Assembly (NCBI GenBank): GCA_015227615.1
Contig: JAALGZ010000006.1
Span: forward strand, 744,001 to 808,000
Length of the DNA stretch: 64,000 bases
From: Labyrinthula sp. Ha
Taxonomy: Eukaryota > Sar > Bigyra > Labyrinthulida > Labyrinthulaceae
Direction of reading: 5' to 3'
Part shown: piece by piece, positions 22,703 through 35,269 of the stretch
How the letters are laid out: each line of letters begins with the position of its first letter
Position numbering within the stretch: position 1 is the first letter of the stretch
Notes under the pieces: generated by a model
What the model saw: only the letters and a program-made list of their open reading frames with translations
The model's database searches: none
What the model was told of the DNA's origin: nothing
Translations under genes and position numbers: made by a program

Positions 22703-25700
22703 TTTTTCATACACAGAATTATGATAAACTTATTTTGATTCGTTGAATTCAAAGTCGGGCCACATGACCAAAAATCATATTCCGCAGAATAAGAAAAAAC
22801 AAGAGAAACAATGTAAGTCATTTCAAAAGACTCAGAAAACGAGCAGAATACACTTCTAGTAGTTGAATGGTAACGATATAGAGTTATTACTTCCACTCAG
22901 AAGTTTGAAATATGTACACAATTTGTTAGAGGTCGATTTAGATGGAGACAGAGAAATTCTCAGTACTTTACACTCGATGAAAGTTCACAAAAGTTAGCTG
23001 CAATAATTAAAAAACTATAATTCAGCAGAGTGAGGGCTCTAATTGATCATTTCGTGCTAGCTTAAAACTTGATTCTAATCTTTCTTAGTAATTTAATCAG
23101 ACTTCAGTACCAAACATGAAAGACATGACCTTGAATTAAACCCTCAGCTTCGGAAGTACCAAGATGATTTGACTGCTCATGAACATAATCTTGGTGAAGC
23201 ACTAGGTGATGCTATGAATTCAATAAGTACCATCAATTTAGCTCTTCAGAAAAAGTTCATTTTCTTTGAGAAAGAGCCTCTTAGAAAGGTATTGAGAAAG
23301 GCTAGAGACGAAGGAAACACATCTGAAGAAACCAGTATGATTAGATTGGAGAAATGTGCAAGAAGCTGACTCAGTATAGAAGCAACATTTGAATCATATT
23401 TTAACAAAGAACTACAGGCAAGCCTACAGTACAATGCCTAGCATGTCAAGAACATCTACAAACAGAATGAACAAAAGTGTGCCAACACTCGACTTTAATA
23501 GATACAGCGCTTGACCTTTCAAGTCGACAAATGCTGGCGATATTTCTCTTCGTCGTTGACTACTTCTTATGCACCGTTAATTTTTCCTGCAGTTTTAAGG
23601 AAACGGAGCATTGTTCGAAGACGTTCGTGGCCTCAAGAGTCTCAGGTTAACTCATCATTCTGTAGTTATGAGTGCTGGAAGCCCAGTTCCCGCAAGAGTT
23701 GCTATTGAGTAAGGAGCCATTCGTGTGAGATGTATTAAGTATTTTACAACCGCACTGTGCTCATCTTCAAGGGTTTTCTTAGGTGAAGATCTTCTGCAGT
23801 CTAATGTAAACTTAGCAACTGCTCTTTTTCACCTTTTTGATTAGAAGCAGCTCTTAAAACCCATCTTCAATGCTTGGTACACAATGACCAGCAGCAACAT
23901 CAGCAGAACTATCATAAGAGTTTAGCAAAAAAGAAAATAGCGAGCTGCTAGAGCCACGCTAGCAGAGTTTTTGACACTTTATCATAGATCGAGTCAAAGG
24001 GTCGAGTCTTTCCATTCAATGTTGAAACGAAGGGGGGGATTAAAACAAACGCTAAAAACCAAAACTTTGGATTAACTTCTAGAATATCATTACCAAACGG
24101 GTGATTGATATCAACATGAAACCATGTCCAAAATGAAGGATCGGAACAGGAAAGGATTAGAGGTGTCTAAAGAAGTAAAATCTCTAAAGGGAGAAGAATT
24201 AGAAAGGTTTTTGGATGTTACATAACCTTGAATCATTGAAACTCTAAGTACATCATTGCTGAAAGGGTTGATCACAGCACAGCTGATTCTAATCTTGAAG
24301 TTGACCTCGTGTATGGGGTTTTATATCCTCAATGTTATTGTACCTTCCGACTTGGCTTCAACTTAATTTCCAAACATTAAGCTCGCGTATGCTACATGGA
24401 AAACGGAAATAAATTGCCCAGGCTAATTTTCTTCCTAAATGTGACTTTCATCGTCCTCCATTGTAAATTCCAGCTCTAATAGAATTGAGGAAAACAGAAA
24501 GTTAAAAATTGGGGAACTGGAGTTTAGGGTCAAGGTTCCATCTTTCAACGTGCTAAGAGCACCATCAATTAAAAGTGTTCACTTTTTATCTGTTTACAGA
24601 GAATTATGCATAGAAACAAAGAGAGATGAAAAAGGGTTGAAGAAAGTATTGAAATCACTTTGAAGATGTTTGATGATCAGAAGAACAATCCAGATGGAGG
24701 GTTTTCGGATTTTGTCTCATCCTTGTCCCAAAGCTATCAAAAAGTCTAAACTGGCCTCAGAAAAGAAAACCGAGACGCAAAAAAGATGAAGAAAAGTCAC
24801 AGGGTAGACTGAACTTAAGTTAAATGAAAAAACAAGAATTTTCCTCTTGTACTTATTCATGCCATAGAAGTTCATAGACTCTACTCTAATCCCTATCCTC
24901 AAAACCGAAAGCTACATCCAGCAGTTGAACTTCCCATATGTACTCATTAAACTCACTAACACTCTAACAGCATATATTGCTGCTACCCCTTCCAAGCACA
25001 TGAGAATGGGCCAAGAAAGCAGTATTATGTTCCCGCTGCATCCCTCCCATATTTTGTTTTAAAGTAGCTAGTAAGAGCATAATACAACTTAGCTATTGAA
25101 TGTATGACTTTCTAGTTTTACTTTCTTTTTGTTGGTTTTAGTCTTTATTTCCGGTGTAATTTTCTAAGTACTTTCATAAAGTTTTTATTTTAAGAGTCAG
25201 AAGGTCTGTCAATAGAAAGAACTCACATGTAACATCTGAACCTTCCAAGTTGAAGTAAGTAAAGTGCGAAGAACTTTCCCAAGGAATTCATGTGCTCAAA
25301 TAATATTGACAGGTGTCTTAATCCGTGATGATATCATGAAGAAAACTTGTTTATTAAATTTTAATTAAGAATGTAACGTTTTTTTCTGGAAGAATGCCTG
25401 AAGTATATATTTTGAAACTTCCATTTCTCCGTTGCATGGCTTTTTGACTAGTACATTTAATTCCACAGATATATATCTCAGCTTCTTTCATTTCTTACTT
25501 GAGCTTAGATGTAAAAAAAATCATTCCACATCTTTCAATTCAATGTCATCTGTTCCAAAATAGCTTCTTTGAAGCATCGTTTCTTGTTTGTCCTCAATCT
25601 TTCAACAGTTCATTTCCATTCACCCCCACATCTTTCTTTTAAGCCCTTTTTAACATGCAATACACATCTTTCATCATTCTCTTAATATTTTGTGCTTAAT

Positions 25701-28700
25701 TTGAATTTATCGGTTTGTTTCTAGTATTTTGTGAAATCTCTATTTTGGGATACTCAATCAAGCAATTACATCATGTGTAGTGTTATACTGCGGTGTCATA
25801 GAAGTATTAACCTCTTAACGTCCGCTTAGCGATCAAAAAAAGGAAAAATTTGCGATTAAAATCAAAACACCTATTGAAAATAGTTTCAATTATTCTCATT
25901 TCCGAGGAAAAAAGAACAAACTCTGTTTCTGTTTCAAAGTTTCATATCAAACTGTGGTAAGAAAATGTTCTGGAGATTGAATTGGTGAGATTAAGCCAAC
26001 ATGAAGCAAGAAAAGACTCTCGGCCAATTTCGTCCTCATAGTAAAACTGATAAGTTTCTAATGTTCACGTAGGCCCGTGAAATAAAACTTGTTGAGACTT
26101 TCGGATGCAGTTAATATTAATTGATTTGTGCTAATCTGAAAGAAAATATAAAATATTGAAAAGTTTAAAATGATGATTGAATCTTTTTTTTTATTTGGAC
26201 TTCAAGAAACAGTACACCAAATTATTAATTAAGACAGTTTTGTTGCAGTGCTTTAAATATACTATGATGTTAACAATAATTTGATAAACATTTGTCTCTC
26301 CTTAGATCATTCATGATAATACATCCCAGCGATCACCAAACTTATTATATTCTAGGTATTGATTGATATATTTTAATCAAATTATCTTTTATTCAATTGC
26401 GTGAACTATAGTTGCCGCATAAAATGAAGCATTGTTTTAAGTATCTGCATAATTTTAGCAAAGTAACTGAAAGATAAATTACATCAATCTCTGCTAGTTT
26501 ACAAGTAAGCTTAGACTTAGTATAGTTAACTGGCAATAAAGTGTCGCGAAGAATGCTAATCTCCTGGTAAAATATGTTTAGTTGTCCCAAATTTCTATGC
26601 TCGTTCCAGGGGGGGGCTGAAAATATCTTAGCCTATCACACTTTACCTTCTTGAGCTTTATAAATGATTGGACTAGAAGCCACGTTCTTTTATCGGAAAA
26701 TACTACCTCAAGCATATGAAGGGAAGAAAAGTCCCTTCCAAACTTCGTAGAGGAAAAAATTCTTCAGAAATATGATATCAGCTCCAAGGTTCTTAACCTC
26801 ACTTTTTGTTCCCAGATTTGTGTGTGGTTATGTCGTGTTCTTTTCAGTCCTCTGGCAAAATCCTACCACAGTTTGTTTTTATATTGTAGTTATTAAATTG
26901 GGACCACAAAAGAATAATGCCATTCACGTTTGTTTTTTCCTACCAATATGCGTTGTCAATGTGTAAGCTACTCTTTGTAAATAGAATCCAGAAAAGGTGA
27001 GTTCATACATTATGACAAAATATTCGGTTCTACATTTGCTTTTCCGGACCACCACTGAAGAAGATAATCAGAGTTCAACCTTTGGAACTAGTGCTGTTTC
27101 GCAGGGAAAGTAATAAGCTCCAAAGTTAGTTCAAATGCAGGATGGAATTAACTTCACGATCTTTCATAATCTACATTCTTTAATTAAGAAAAATCAAATG
27201 TAAAAAAGCGAGCTTATTTAACATGCTAGAAATCTCCACCACGAGATATTTCAAACTTATGTATTCAGTTCATAGTATATGAAGCAAGGCCCTAGGAAAC
27301 AAAGTGAAGAGAAATAAATACAGGAAAATTGCTATTGTCTGTCTTCAAGTTTTATTATTTTTCTTGTGAAAATTTGAGCATAAATATAGATTCTTCAAAA
27401 CGATTACACCGCCCATTCCATATAGTTAAATAGGTTAATTGATTATACTAGGACAGATTATTTCAGATTGATACAATAAGATCACGAATCTAATGGTTAG
27501 AAGGCTGCGCCCATTTATCAATAATTTAAGCAATAACATTGAAGTATTAAGTATAGATTATTCTCTCCCAGTATTGAGCAGTGCATCGAAATAGGATCTC
27601 ATTGACCTCCTATTCAAAATATTATCAGGTACTCTTATTTTCTACGTCAATTGACCCTATTAGCTATCATGAAGCCAATTATTCTGAGCAATATTAAACT
27701 AAAAATCTCTCTGGGGTTCGTTTTTATCCTCATTGACGATTCGTTTAAGTCAACCCTTATTGAGAAAAGAACAATGATAATGTGAATGAATTATCTCAAG
27801 GCTGTGGAACCAGCCATATATGACTTTCATGGTAACTGAGTTGCAGTTTGGTGGTTGCTCTTTATGAAATGGTTTTGTACACGTTGTCAAGCAAGGGAAT
27901 CTAAACTGTGTATGCCTTGGGCCATGCCACAAAGCGGTAAGCCACACTTTCATCAAGAAATTATCTCATCTAAAGAGTTAGAATTAGCTAGGTTGGAATA
28001 TTGCACCAGTTATATCATCTGATTCTCTATGCAGAAAATCAGAATAATCATACTTTATCAGGTATCTAGTTACATAAAATATAACTTAATTTTAAAATAT
28101 GTTTAACCACTGATATGATATCAATTCTCTGTTCCCTCGTTAAGGTGCTCTACAGTACATTTTTTTGGGAAGCATATGTATATATAAGTAATGAAACGTA
28201 AGAATCCTTTTTCCGAGAAGTATTGTTAAAGTAATGTACTTTGATCTAAAAACTTCATGTACTAATCATATTTATAGAAGCATTAGGGAGAAAATGATAT
28301 CTGACAAAATAACCTGAAAATTGGTTCATAAGCTAAAATGACTAATGTCTTCCATAACCTAAGTTTTTAACCTTTTTCTAGATCTAATAAATAATTTCAA
28401 TGGTCTATGAGACATGCTTTAGTTTTTCAAAATCAGGGTGATAATTTCAAGGTAGAACCTGTGAATTTTCTTGAGTCGATGATTAAACTATTCAAACTTT
28501 TTATTGCTCTAGGTAAGAGGTCGGTAAGGTTCCCAATAATTTCTATCTTCTAGAAGGTTGAGTTACTTCTCATATTTCTAGTCTTGGTTTCTAGTTTTCC
28601 CAAGATTTCCCTTCAAATGTCTACTTAGCTACTATCAGGTGATTCAATAGTGCTTTGGTAAGTGACATTCAGCGATAATTAGGAGAAAATATTATGTTTT

Positions 28701-31136
28701 TATTTTATATATGAAGTAGATGGCACTAGTTAATATAGGAAATCTGTTTTAGTGCAGTTACTTTATGAGTAATGAGGAACTTTTTCATACATTTTCAAAG
28801 ATTGCCACCTGGTTACTATGCTTTTCAACAGTTTACTTGGTATTTTCTCTGTGGCAGGGACTTTCTAATAGTTATATCTTTTCTAGTTCCCACAATCTTT
28901 TTGATGGAGTATACCCATTAATACTCTCCGATTTAATAAGGATCAAGACCTGGTCCAAATCTTTTCACTCGCTAATTAATACTTATTGGAAGAATTTGAA
29001 TATTTTAATCATATATTTTTGTATATGGGGCGCTTATATTCTTCTTTTAAAGTTTACTTGCTTCAATGCAGAACTATTTACTTTCGTAACTATCTTTAAC
29101 ATCTTGCAATAGGTTTTATACTGAGCATTATTCTGTATTCAGGATAGTTATAGATAGAACCTGTCCTAAAGTTTTCTTTTTTATCCTCTAAGAAACGAGT
29201 AATGTATATAGTTAGTGCACCTGATTTTCCAAACCAAGGGAAACTTGAACAGGAAAGAAACAATAAAGAACACTTTCAACCTTATGTTGAAAACAAGTAT
29301 AAAAGATTCTTTCTTGTTGTTGATTTGGATTTTAGCGTAGCTGATGACTGCATTGGCTTTTAGTCAGTTAATGCCGCTTTGAAATTCATAGACTCTATCT
29401 CTCTAATGGCATATCATTTTTAATCCAGTTGTTACTATCGTAAATCAATTTGTATTGTTAAATCCCACCTTCGGGTTTTCATTCTTTACTTTCTATTATC
29501 AGCGAAGTATAGAAGAATTAGTGAATATGTTATTTATTTGTCTTATTGCTTTGGATTCCCTTAACTTAATATTATATATAAACCTCCATAAAATGTATAT
29601 TCTATTAATTCCCAAACTTTTAGGTAAAAACAAAGAGGAAAGCACCCTCAAGCAGATACTAACTCTATTTATCTTTTCCACAGCATTCTTAATACCTAAC
29701 TACATACATTGACTGCAACATGCTTTTCCTGCTTATGGAAGTTTAGAACTGGTAAATAATAAAAGGAACCTATGTATTTTCAACTAAAGAGCAACTGCAC
29801 GCTTCTTCTCCTCTCTCGACTAGACTTTTCACTTACCTACGTTATTTTTAGGTTAGCTTACTTTTATGTTAATGTTAGTATTTCTCATAACATACTTATC
29901 AAATGAAGTCTCCGATATTCATTTCCTGAAAAGATTTACAAACTTGTTAAAGTTATTATAGATGTATTTTAATAGCTCGAAAAAGTTTACCCAGACATAT
30001 TATTTACGAATATTGAAAATAATGCTTTTCTCCTTAGCTTATCAATTTTACAATCGCACGTTTCTAAGTTGCAATAGAAAGCTACTCATTAGTATAATAT
30101 CAATATCTGTACGTTGTTTTCTTAAAGAATAGATGTCTTTGTGAAATGCTTAAAGATTAAGTTATGTCAAATTAAATGGTACTATAACAATGCACATAGT
30201 TATAACATATAAATAATAGGGTATAACAAGCTTGGAACAGTTCATGCACATTTATGGGTCCAATGTTAGTAGACGTCTCGGTAGGATAACAATAAAGACA
30301 TCTCATTGTAGTCAGGAAGCACGTTTCGGTGCGCTTGTTCCTTTTGAGTTTCTCTATTTCTAAAAGTTTCTTCTTTTGGATCATGTAAATGCTATATGAC
30401 TTTTATTTTAAAGTGCTTTGGAGGATTATCTCGCACTTGTTCGATCTTGGTGCTTACATTGTACTGTTGTATAATAACCCCTATGTTAAACATACTTTTT
30501 TGTTACTCAAGGAGCTTCCAATTTCCATGCTAGCTTAGTAACTAACCCATAACTAGAGTTGAAGAATTAAATCTTCTTGCCGACATATTCCAAATGTTGA
30601 ACAAATTTCTGATTTTTTGAGTAAGAAAGAGTGAATTGCATATCACTTTGATCAAGAATTGGGGAATTTCATAAGGGATTCTGGTAGAGGCATTCAATGA
30701 CTTCCATTAATTAAGGAATAACTAATTCATTGAGGAATCGAATGAGTATTTCTGAAGAACTGACTAAGAATATTTGAGGATTATTTGTTCCTCAATACGA
30801 AAATTTACCCAATCTACACCCCTAGCCCTAACTATTGGGCAGTGGGGCCTTTTGAGAAAGGGGGGTTGTAAGAATAAGTAGAAACTACTAAATATATGAA
30901 AGGATTTGGTAATAGTCACATTTTTTAGATACAGGGTTTGTAATAAAGAAAATTTTCTCATATTATAACTTTAAAACCTTTTCCTGTACCACTTACAATT
31001 AGTAAGAAATGTTCTTCTTATTTCTTGTAAAGGATTCAAACTCACGTTTTGCAGTTCTAGTTTAATGCCAGAGCAAAAAAGTTTTATCAAAGAAAGTTAA
31101 GTAATCTGAGAATATAAATGAGATGGATCTTTGGTA
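22703..31136. other. Long gene-free AT-rich block
   Basis: About 8.4 kb without an intact gene. Besides the relic at 23095-23460, weak coding-like traces occur around 24130-24680 (+). Two leucine/phenylalanine-rich open frames with membrane-like composition lie at 28765-29112 and 29455-29712 (+). The latter two have no recognisable family and could be chance products of AT-rich sequence. No RNA gene, CRISPR array or clear transposon end was recognised. Confidence 0.45.
23095..23460 (+). pseudogene. Decayed gene fragment, helical protein
   Basis: An open stretch of about 90 codons ends in a stop at 23367-23369. It contains LNPQLRKYQDDLTAHEHNLG, EALGDAMNSISTINLALQKK and EKEPLRKVLRKARDEGNTSE. 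The same frame resumes with coding-like sequence (SIEATFESYFNKELQASLQY). The charged amphipathic pattern suggests a long-helix or coiled-coil protein, possibly BAR-like, but I cannot name it. There is no plausible start or intact remainder. Confidence 0.4.
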
Positions 31137-31905
31137 CTAGACGAGAGTATCCGGGTTGAATCTGAGGACAAAGTCTCCATCCAGCTCATCCTTGACCCTT
31201 CGTGATTTGTGTATCTTAAGGAGATCATTTGCAGCTTCATTTAACAACACAAGTCTCCTTTCTCTTTCAGATTTATATAAACTCGAGGTGTCTGGATGTA
31301 AATATCTCACAATTTTTCTTTGTGCTGATTTAATTTCCTTAACAGTAGCATTCTCCGTTACATCAAGTTTTGTTATTGGGGAAGATGCGTCAGACCAAAT
31401 GTAACCTTGAGTGTTGAACCGAACCTGATCCTTCATTTCCAGTATCATATCATCATTGCATTCACATGCTGAACTTACCTGAGACATATCAGAACAAACA
31501 TCTTCCAGAAACTTTTTCAGGTTCAACATGTCCAACTCAGTGGGTCTTAGTTTAAACATGCAAAGTTCCTGAGAATCCTAAAATAAAATCTAAGAAACAC
31601 TCTACCGAAAACCATTTTAAATCAATTTCATCAACAGAAGGAAGGTAATAGTTTCTTCTGCAAGTAACTTTCTCATCTTCACACATCTTTTCAAACAGTG
31701 CTGCCCTCTCTTCCATTGACGCGTTGATTCGTTCACTGAACATCACCAGAGCGTCCACTGGTTCAGTGCCAATAGGAACCTGAAGCAGGCTTTGATTAAG
31801 AGATTTTTCATACAATATCTTTGGCCCAGCAGCAGTTATCCGAATTGAGTGTACACCAGTGTACATTGACAAGAAAATCAAAAGTGTTCCAATCAAATTC
31901 TTCAT
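31137..31905 (-). CDS. Signal-peptide J-domain (DnaJ-like) protein
   Basis: Two exons (31905-31606, 31577-31137) flank a 28-nt intron (GTAGAG...TTTTAG) and give 246 aa. The start is the ATG at 31905, because the frame upstream has only a TTG. Residues 1-20 (MKNLIGTLLIFLSMYTGVHS) are a classic signal peptide. Residues about 170-222 form a J domain: LDVTENATVKEIKSAQRKIV, then HPD at 194-196, the tripeptide that stimulates Hsp70 ATPase. There is no Gly/Phe region or zinc finger, so it is a type III J protein. The middle has several Cys (CSD, CEC), which suit an oxidising compartment. It probably recruits an Hsp70 in the ER lumen or secretory path. It is transcribed divergently from the Msp1-like gene. 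Confidence 0.8.
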
Positions 31906-31991
31906 CGTTTTCAATTTACGCAAACGGTTAAATTCATCAATTCTCAATTGCCCAAAATCAGCGTCATTTGAAAGAGGTAGTCAACAAAAGA
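31906..31991. promoter_or_regulatory. 86-bp bidirectional promoter
   Basis: Only 86 bp separate the start codons of the divergent J-protein and Msp1-like genes, so both promoters and 5' leaders must overlap. It contains TGACGC (GCGTCA on the plus strand, 31961-31966), a variant of the TGACGT core seen before other genes. Confidence 0.6.
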
Positions 31992-33359
31992 ATGAATATA
32001 TCAACTGAAAGCCGTTCGGTGACAACACCAAGAGGGCCAAGCAGAAGCTCAGGGGCCTTTGATTCACCTTTTTGGGCGAGTTTAGCGCAAGAGCTTGTAA
32101 TTACAGCTGCCCATTCAGTAGTTATTTGCGGGGCTCTGGGTTTAACACTTTACTCTCTGGATCCTTCCCGCAGTTCTTCCAAGTCAAGTAAGAAATATGA
32201 GAAGCAAGTAAAGAGAAAGTTTGTTGAAAATGGAAGAAATCCACTATCTTTGACCTCCCATGAAACAATAATTGCTATGGATTTAGTTTATCCAAGAGAG
32301 ATTAGAACGACCTTCGGAGACATTGGTGGACTAGAAGAACAAAAAAGGGAAATTTATGACTTGATTTGCTTGCCACTGAAAAACATAAATATATTTGATC
32401 CTAAGAGCGAATTATTAAGACCACCAAAAGGAATTCTGTTGTATGGAAGTCCAGGGACAGGAAAAACATTAACAGCAAAAGCTATTGCGAAAGAATCTGG
32501 AGCTGCGTTTGTTAATCTAAAAGTATCAACTTTATTGGATAAATGGTTTGGAGAATCAGAAAAATTAGTTCGTGCTACTTTTTCTCTGGCGCATAAGTTA
32601 AGTCCTTGTGTAATTTTTGTTGATGAGATCGATTCATTTATGAGAAAGAGAGGATCTGGAACTGATCATCAAGCTATGAGTAATATGAAAAACGAGTTCA
32701 TGAGTTTGTGGGATGGACTGAACACTTTTGTAGCGAGTAAATCAGGAAAAAAACTTCATTCTGTTCCCTTTTTTGTGAAACTACGTACGGCTTTTGGATT
32801 TGACACCGTTTACGATAGAAAGGTAACAAAAGATGTCGAGTTGAAAAATGAGCTAGAAGAGAAAAGAAAGCAGTTCGGGGTTATTGTAATTGGAGCTACC
32901 AATCGACCCGGAGATATAGATCAAGCTGTTCTTAGAAGAATGGCAAGAGTTTTTCACTTTGATCTTCCAAATGGGACACAAAGATTTCAAATTTTGCAGC
33001 TTTTGTTGAAAAATGAGAACCTCAGTTTGGAGTTGTCTAGTGGATTGAGAAAATTGGGTGAAGCGTTAGAAGGATATAGTGGAAGTGATTTAAAAGAACT
33101 TTGTCGTGCTGCTGCTGTTTTACCACTGAAAGAATATTCAAGAAGGTTAAGAGAAGGAGAAACTGATGTGAGAATACGAAAGCTGCAAGTTGCTGATTTT
33201 CATGCAGCTGTACAAAAAGTGAAGCCAACAGGAGTAGAAGCAAATAAATTTCAGGATGACTTGCGTGCGAAAGAGGGAGCTAACAGTGATGCAGCAGCAA
33301 TACAGAATTTTTTCAAGATGCTTTTAATGTCAGCCAACAATGGAAATAAAGTTGGATAG
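31992..33359 (+). CDS. MSP1: Msp1/ATAD1-like membrane-anchored AAA ATPase
   Basis: An intronless gene of 455 aa from the ATG at 31992 (the open frame extends upstream only to a TTG). One membrane span lies at residues about 34-56 after a short Ser-rich tail, as in Msp1. The AAA domain has Walker A GSPGTGKT (152-159), the pore-loop region KWFGES, Walker B VIFVDEID (207-214), sensor-1 GATNRP (N304) and the arginine-finger region RRMAR. Msp1/ATAD1 pulls mislocalised tail-anchored proteins from mitochondrial or peroxisomal outer membranes. About 50 residues (about 246-295), charged and carrying FVKLRTAFGF, are inserted between Walker B and sensor 1, which is longer than usual. It shares its promoter with the J-domain gene and converges with B56 (123 bp apart). 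Confidence 0.88.
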   Translation: MNISTESRSVTTPRGPSRSSGAFDSPFWASLAQELVITAAHSVVICGALGLTLYSLDPSRSSSKSSKKYEKQVKRKFVENGRNPLSLTSHETIIAMDLVYPREIRTTFGDIGGLEEQKREIYDLICLPLKNINIFDPKSELLRPPKGILLYGSPGTGKTLTAKAIAKESGAAFVNLKVSTLLDKWFGESEKLVRATFSLAHKLSPCVIFVDEIDSFMRKRGSGTDHQAMSNMKNEFMSLWDGLNTFVASKSGKKLHSVPFFVKLRTAFGFDTVYDRKVTKDVELKNELEEKRKQFGVIVIGATNRPGDIDQAVLRRMARVFHFDLPNGTQRFQILQLLLKNENLSLELSSGLRKLGEALEGYSGSDLKELCRAAAVLPLKEYSRRLREGETDVRIRKLQVADFHAAVQKVKPTGVEANKFQDDLRAKEGANSDAAAIQNFFKMLLMSANNGNKVG

Positions 33360-33482
33360 ATGTTTTTTGTTCATTTGTGTTTTCTGTATCTCAGTTAGTC
33401 TTTAAATACCCATATAAGAAACAACTAAATAGATCGATTGATTCATACGCCATATCCTAGTTTATGTGTAGACAGCAACAAC

Positions 33483-34973
33483 TTATTTTTCAGCAGTTAT
33501 AGTTTGTACTTCTTTCCATACATCTTCTCCATTTTGCCCTCGATCATCTCTACCCTTAGAAGTAAGTTTCTGAAACTCTTGAGGAGATAATGAAGCTTTG
33601 TACAAACTCAACACTCCCTCACTCAAAGAGCTTACTGTTGGATTCCAGTGTGGATGAGATTCGTCTATGTTCTTCATCAACCCCCGGTACAAAATTGGCA
33701 GTGCATCTTCAGCGTACACAAAGCTTAGGCATCCATTTGTATTTAAGGAAGCATTATTCCACAGAAAGAGAGCTTTTTCTGCAACTTGAAAGTGGTCACT
33801 GGCGATAATCTGGCTTAATGTTTGAAACAATAAACCTCCACTCTCCTTCAGAACCTGCAAAGATACTGGATCCAGCGGATGCATTGCTTCAAGTACTTCT
33901 TCTAGTTCATTTAGAAAATTCTGCTGTTTTGTCGAGGAACTCCAGGGCCAGAGGTAAAACAAATTCTTCAAGACATGAAGAGCTATAGATTTGTCTTTTT
34001 CAATGTACTGTACTAGAGAGTAAGTAAGCTGGTGTTGATATGTAGCGTAAAAGTTGGATTTGTGTAAAGGCAGCAAACAGTTTCGTAGAAATTTCTTATG
34101 TTCTTTTTTCAGAGGAAGAGCAAACCCATTAATGATAGATCCAAGTATCTCGAGCAGTTCAGCTATCCCCATATGCTGGATATCCTCATTCAAAAAAGTA
34201 ATAAAAACGTTTCCAATCTGCTCTCTAATGAATCTTCTGTGGGTAAAGAATTTTCCATACAGCCGATGAAGAATGGACTTTAAATAATCCCTTTCTCTAG
34301 GATCAGCTGATTCGAAGAGGTAAAGAAGCTTCAATATAAAGTATTGATCAAAGAGACCACTCTTCTTAGAATATTTTACACTCAAGTAGGGGCAGACAAC
34401 CAAGCGAAGCAGAAACTCTAGGATCACCTGTTTATGCGGCCATGAAATATCCAAAACTGGATCATCTTCTTCTTCATCAAAACCTTCTTTTTGTGCAACA
34501 TGTTCTAGAAACAGGTTAGAGCTAACCATGAGTAACATCGGTCGCAAAACATTTAAATTAAATCCATCTGTAGGAGAAACTATTATCTTTGAAAATCTGT
34601 TCTCGCGCTTATCACTTATACCAGATGTGGATGGTTTGGATTTAAGTTCAGTAAGAAACTCTGTCAAGTTAAGCAGCATTTGTCGTTTTTTATCTCTCTT
34701 ACAGATATCTTCTGGTGTATCCTTGAAAAAATTCATTCTCCCTGTGCAAAAAGCTAGTTTTTTCAGTAACACATCGTAGAGCTTCTGGGGATCTTCGATT
34801 GAGCGTAGATCCTCATTGGAACTTAAGCTGTGGTTGTTGTTTCTGGGAGAGGAGCCGCTAGATCCATTCATTTGTCTCATTGAGTTGATGTTTGTGTCTG
34901 CTGTGTGTGAAGAGAAAGAGGAATTTGAGATTTTGTCAGATAGTTTTCGAAGCATTCTTATAGGAGCTGGCAT
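33483..34973 (-). CDS. PPP2R5: PP2A B56 (B') regulatory subunit
   Basis: An intronless gene of 496 aa. After a Ser/Asn-rich N-terminus (about 1-60) come the B56 helical repeats: KLYDVLLKKLAFC, WPHKQVILEFLLRLV, DPRERDYLKSILHRLYGKF, LLEILGSIINGFALPLKKEH, LPLHKSNFYATYQHQLTYSL and FLWNNASL. These segments are characteristic of the B56 family. It targets the PP2A catalytic/scaffold dimer to substrates, usually through LxxIxE motifs. The conserved core is near complete. The region about residues 110-150 (KSKPSTSGISDKRENRFSKI) holds a family-atypical insert. No introns, transmembrane spans or localisation signals were seen. It is convergent with the Msp1-like gene. Confidence 0.93.
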   Translation of the reverse strand: MPAPIRMLRKLSDKISNSSFSSHTADTNINSMRQMNGSSGSSPRNNNHSLSSNEDLRSIEDPQKLYDVLLKKLAFCTGRMNFFKDTPEDICKRDKKRQMLLNLTEFLTELKSKPSTSGISDKRENRFSKIIVSPTDGFNLNVLRPMLLMVSSNLFLEHVAQKEGFDEEEDDPVLDISWPHKQVILEFLLRLVVCPYLSVKYSKKSGLFDQYFILKLLYLFESADPRERDYLKSILHRLYGKFFTHRRFIREQIGNVFITFLNEDIQHMGIAELLEILGSIINGFALPLKKEHKKFLRNCLLPLHKSNFYATYQHQLTYSLVQYIEKDKSIALHVLKNLFYLWPWSSSTKQQNFLNELEEVLEAMHPLDPVSLQVLKESGGLLFQTLSQIIASDHFQVAEKALFLWNNASLNTNGCLSFVYAEDALPILYRGLMKNIDESHPHWNPTVSSLSEGVLSLYKASLSPQEFQKLTSKGRDDRGQNGEDVWKEVQTITAEK

Positions 34974-35269
34974 CCTACTTTTTCATTAATCTTTCTCTTT
35001 GGTTGTTTTGGTCATATATGGCATTTTCAGACATCGTTTTGGATCATTTGTCTTACTAGGCCAAATTGTGGTAAACAACTCTAAGAGCATACATTTTGGG
35101 CTTGTGAAAAGAATCTCAAAGAGGAAACAAATTTCTTAGTTTTTTGTGTTGAGGTTTAATTATACCTGCGAAAGTGGCCACAGTGGCGAAAGGCGGGCAA
35201 AAGCTTTTCTCATATTGCTCCTTATAAAATTTGGTTTTCTAACTTCTCCCAATAGGAAGTATTTGATCA

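Noticed and set aside
28765-29112. 115-codon plus-strand open frame with membrane-like composition
   Set aside because: AT-rich sequence naturally gives Phe/Leu/Ile-rich frames. There is no conserved motif, flanking exon or family match, so I did not call it a gene.
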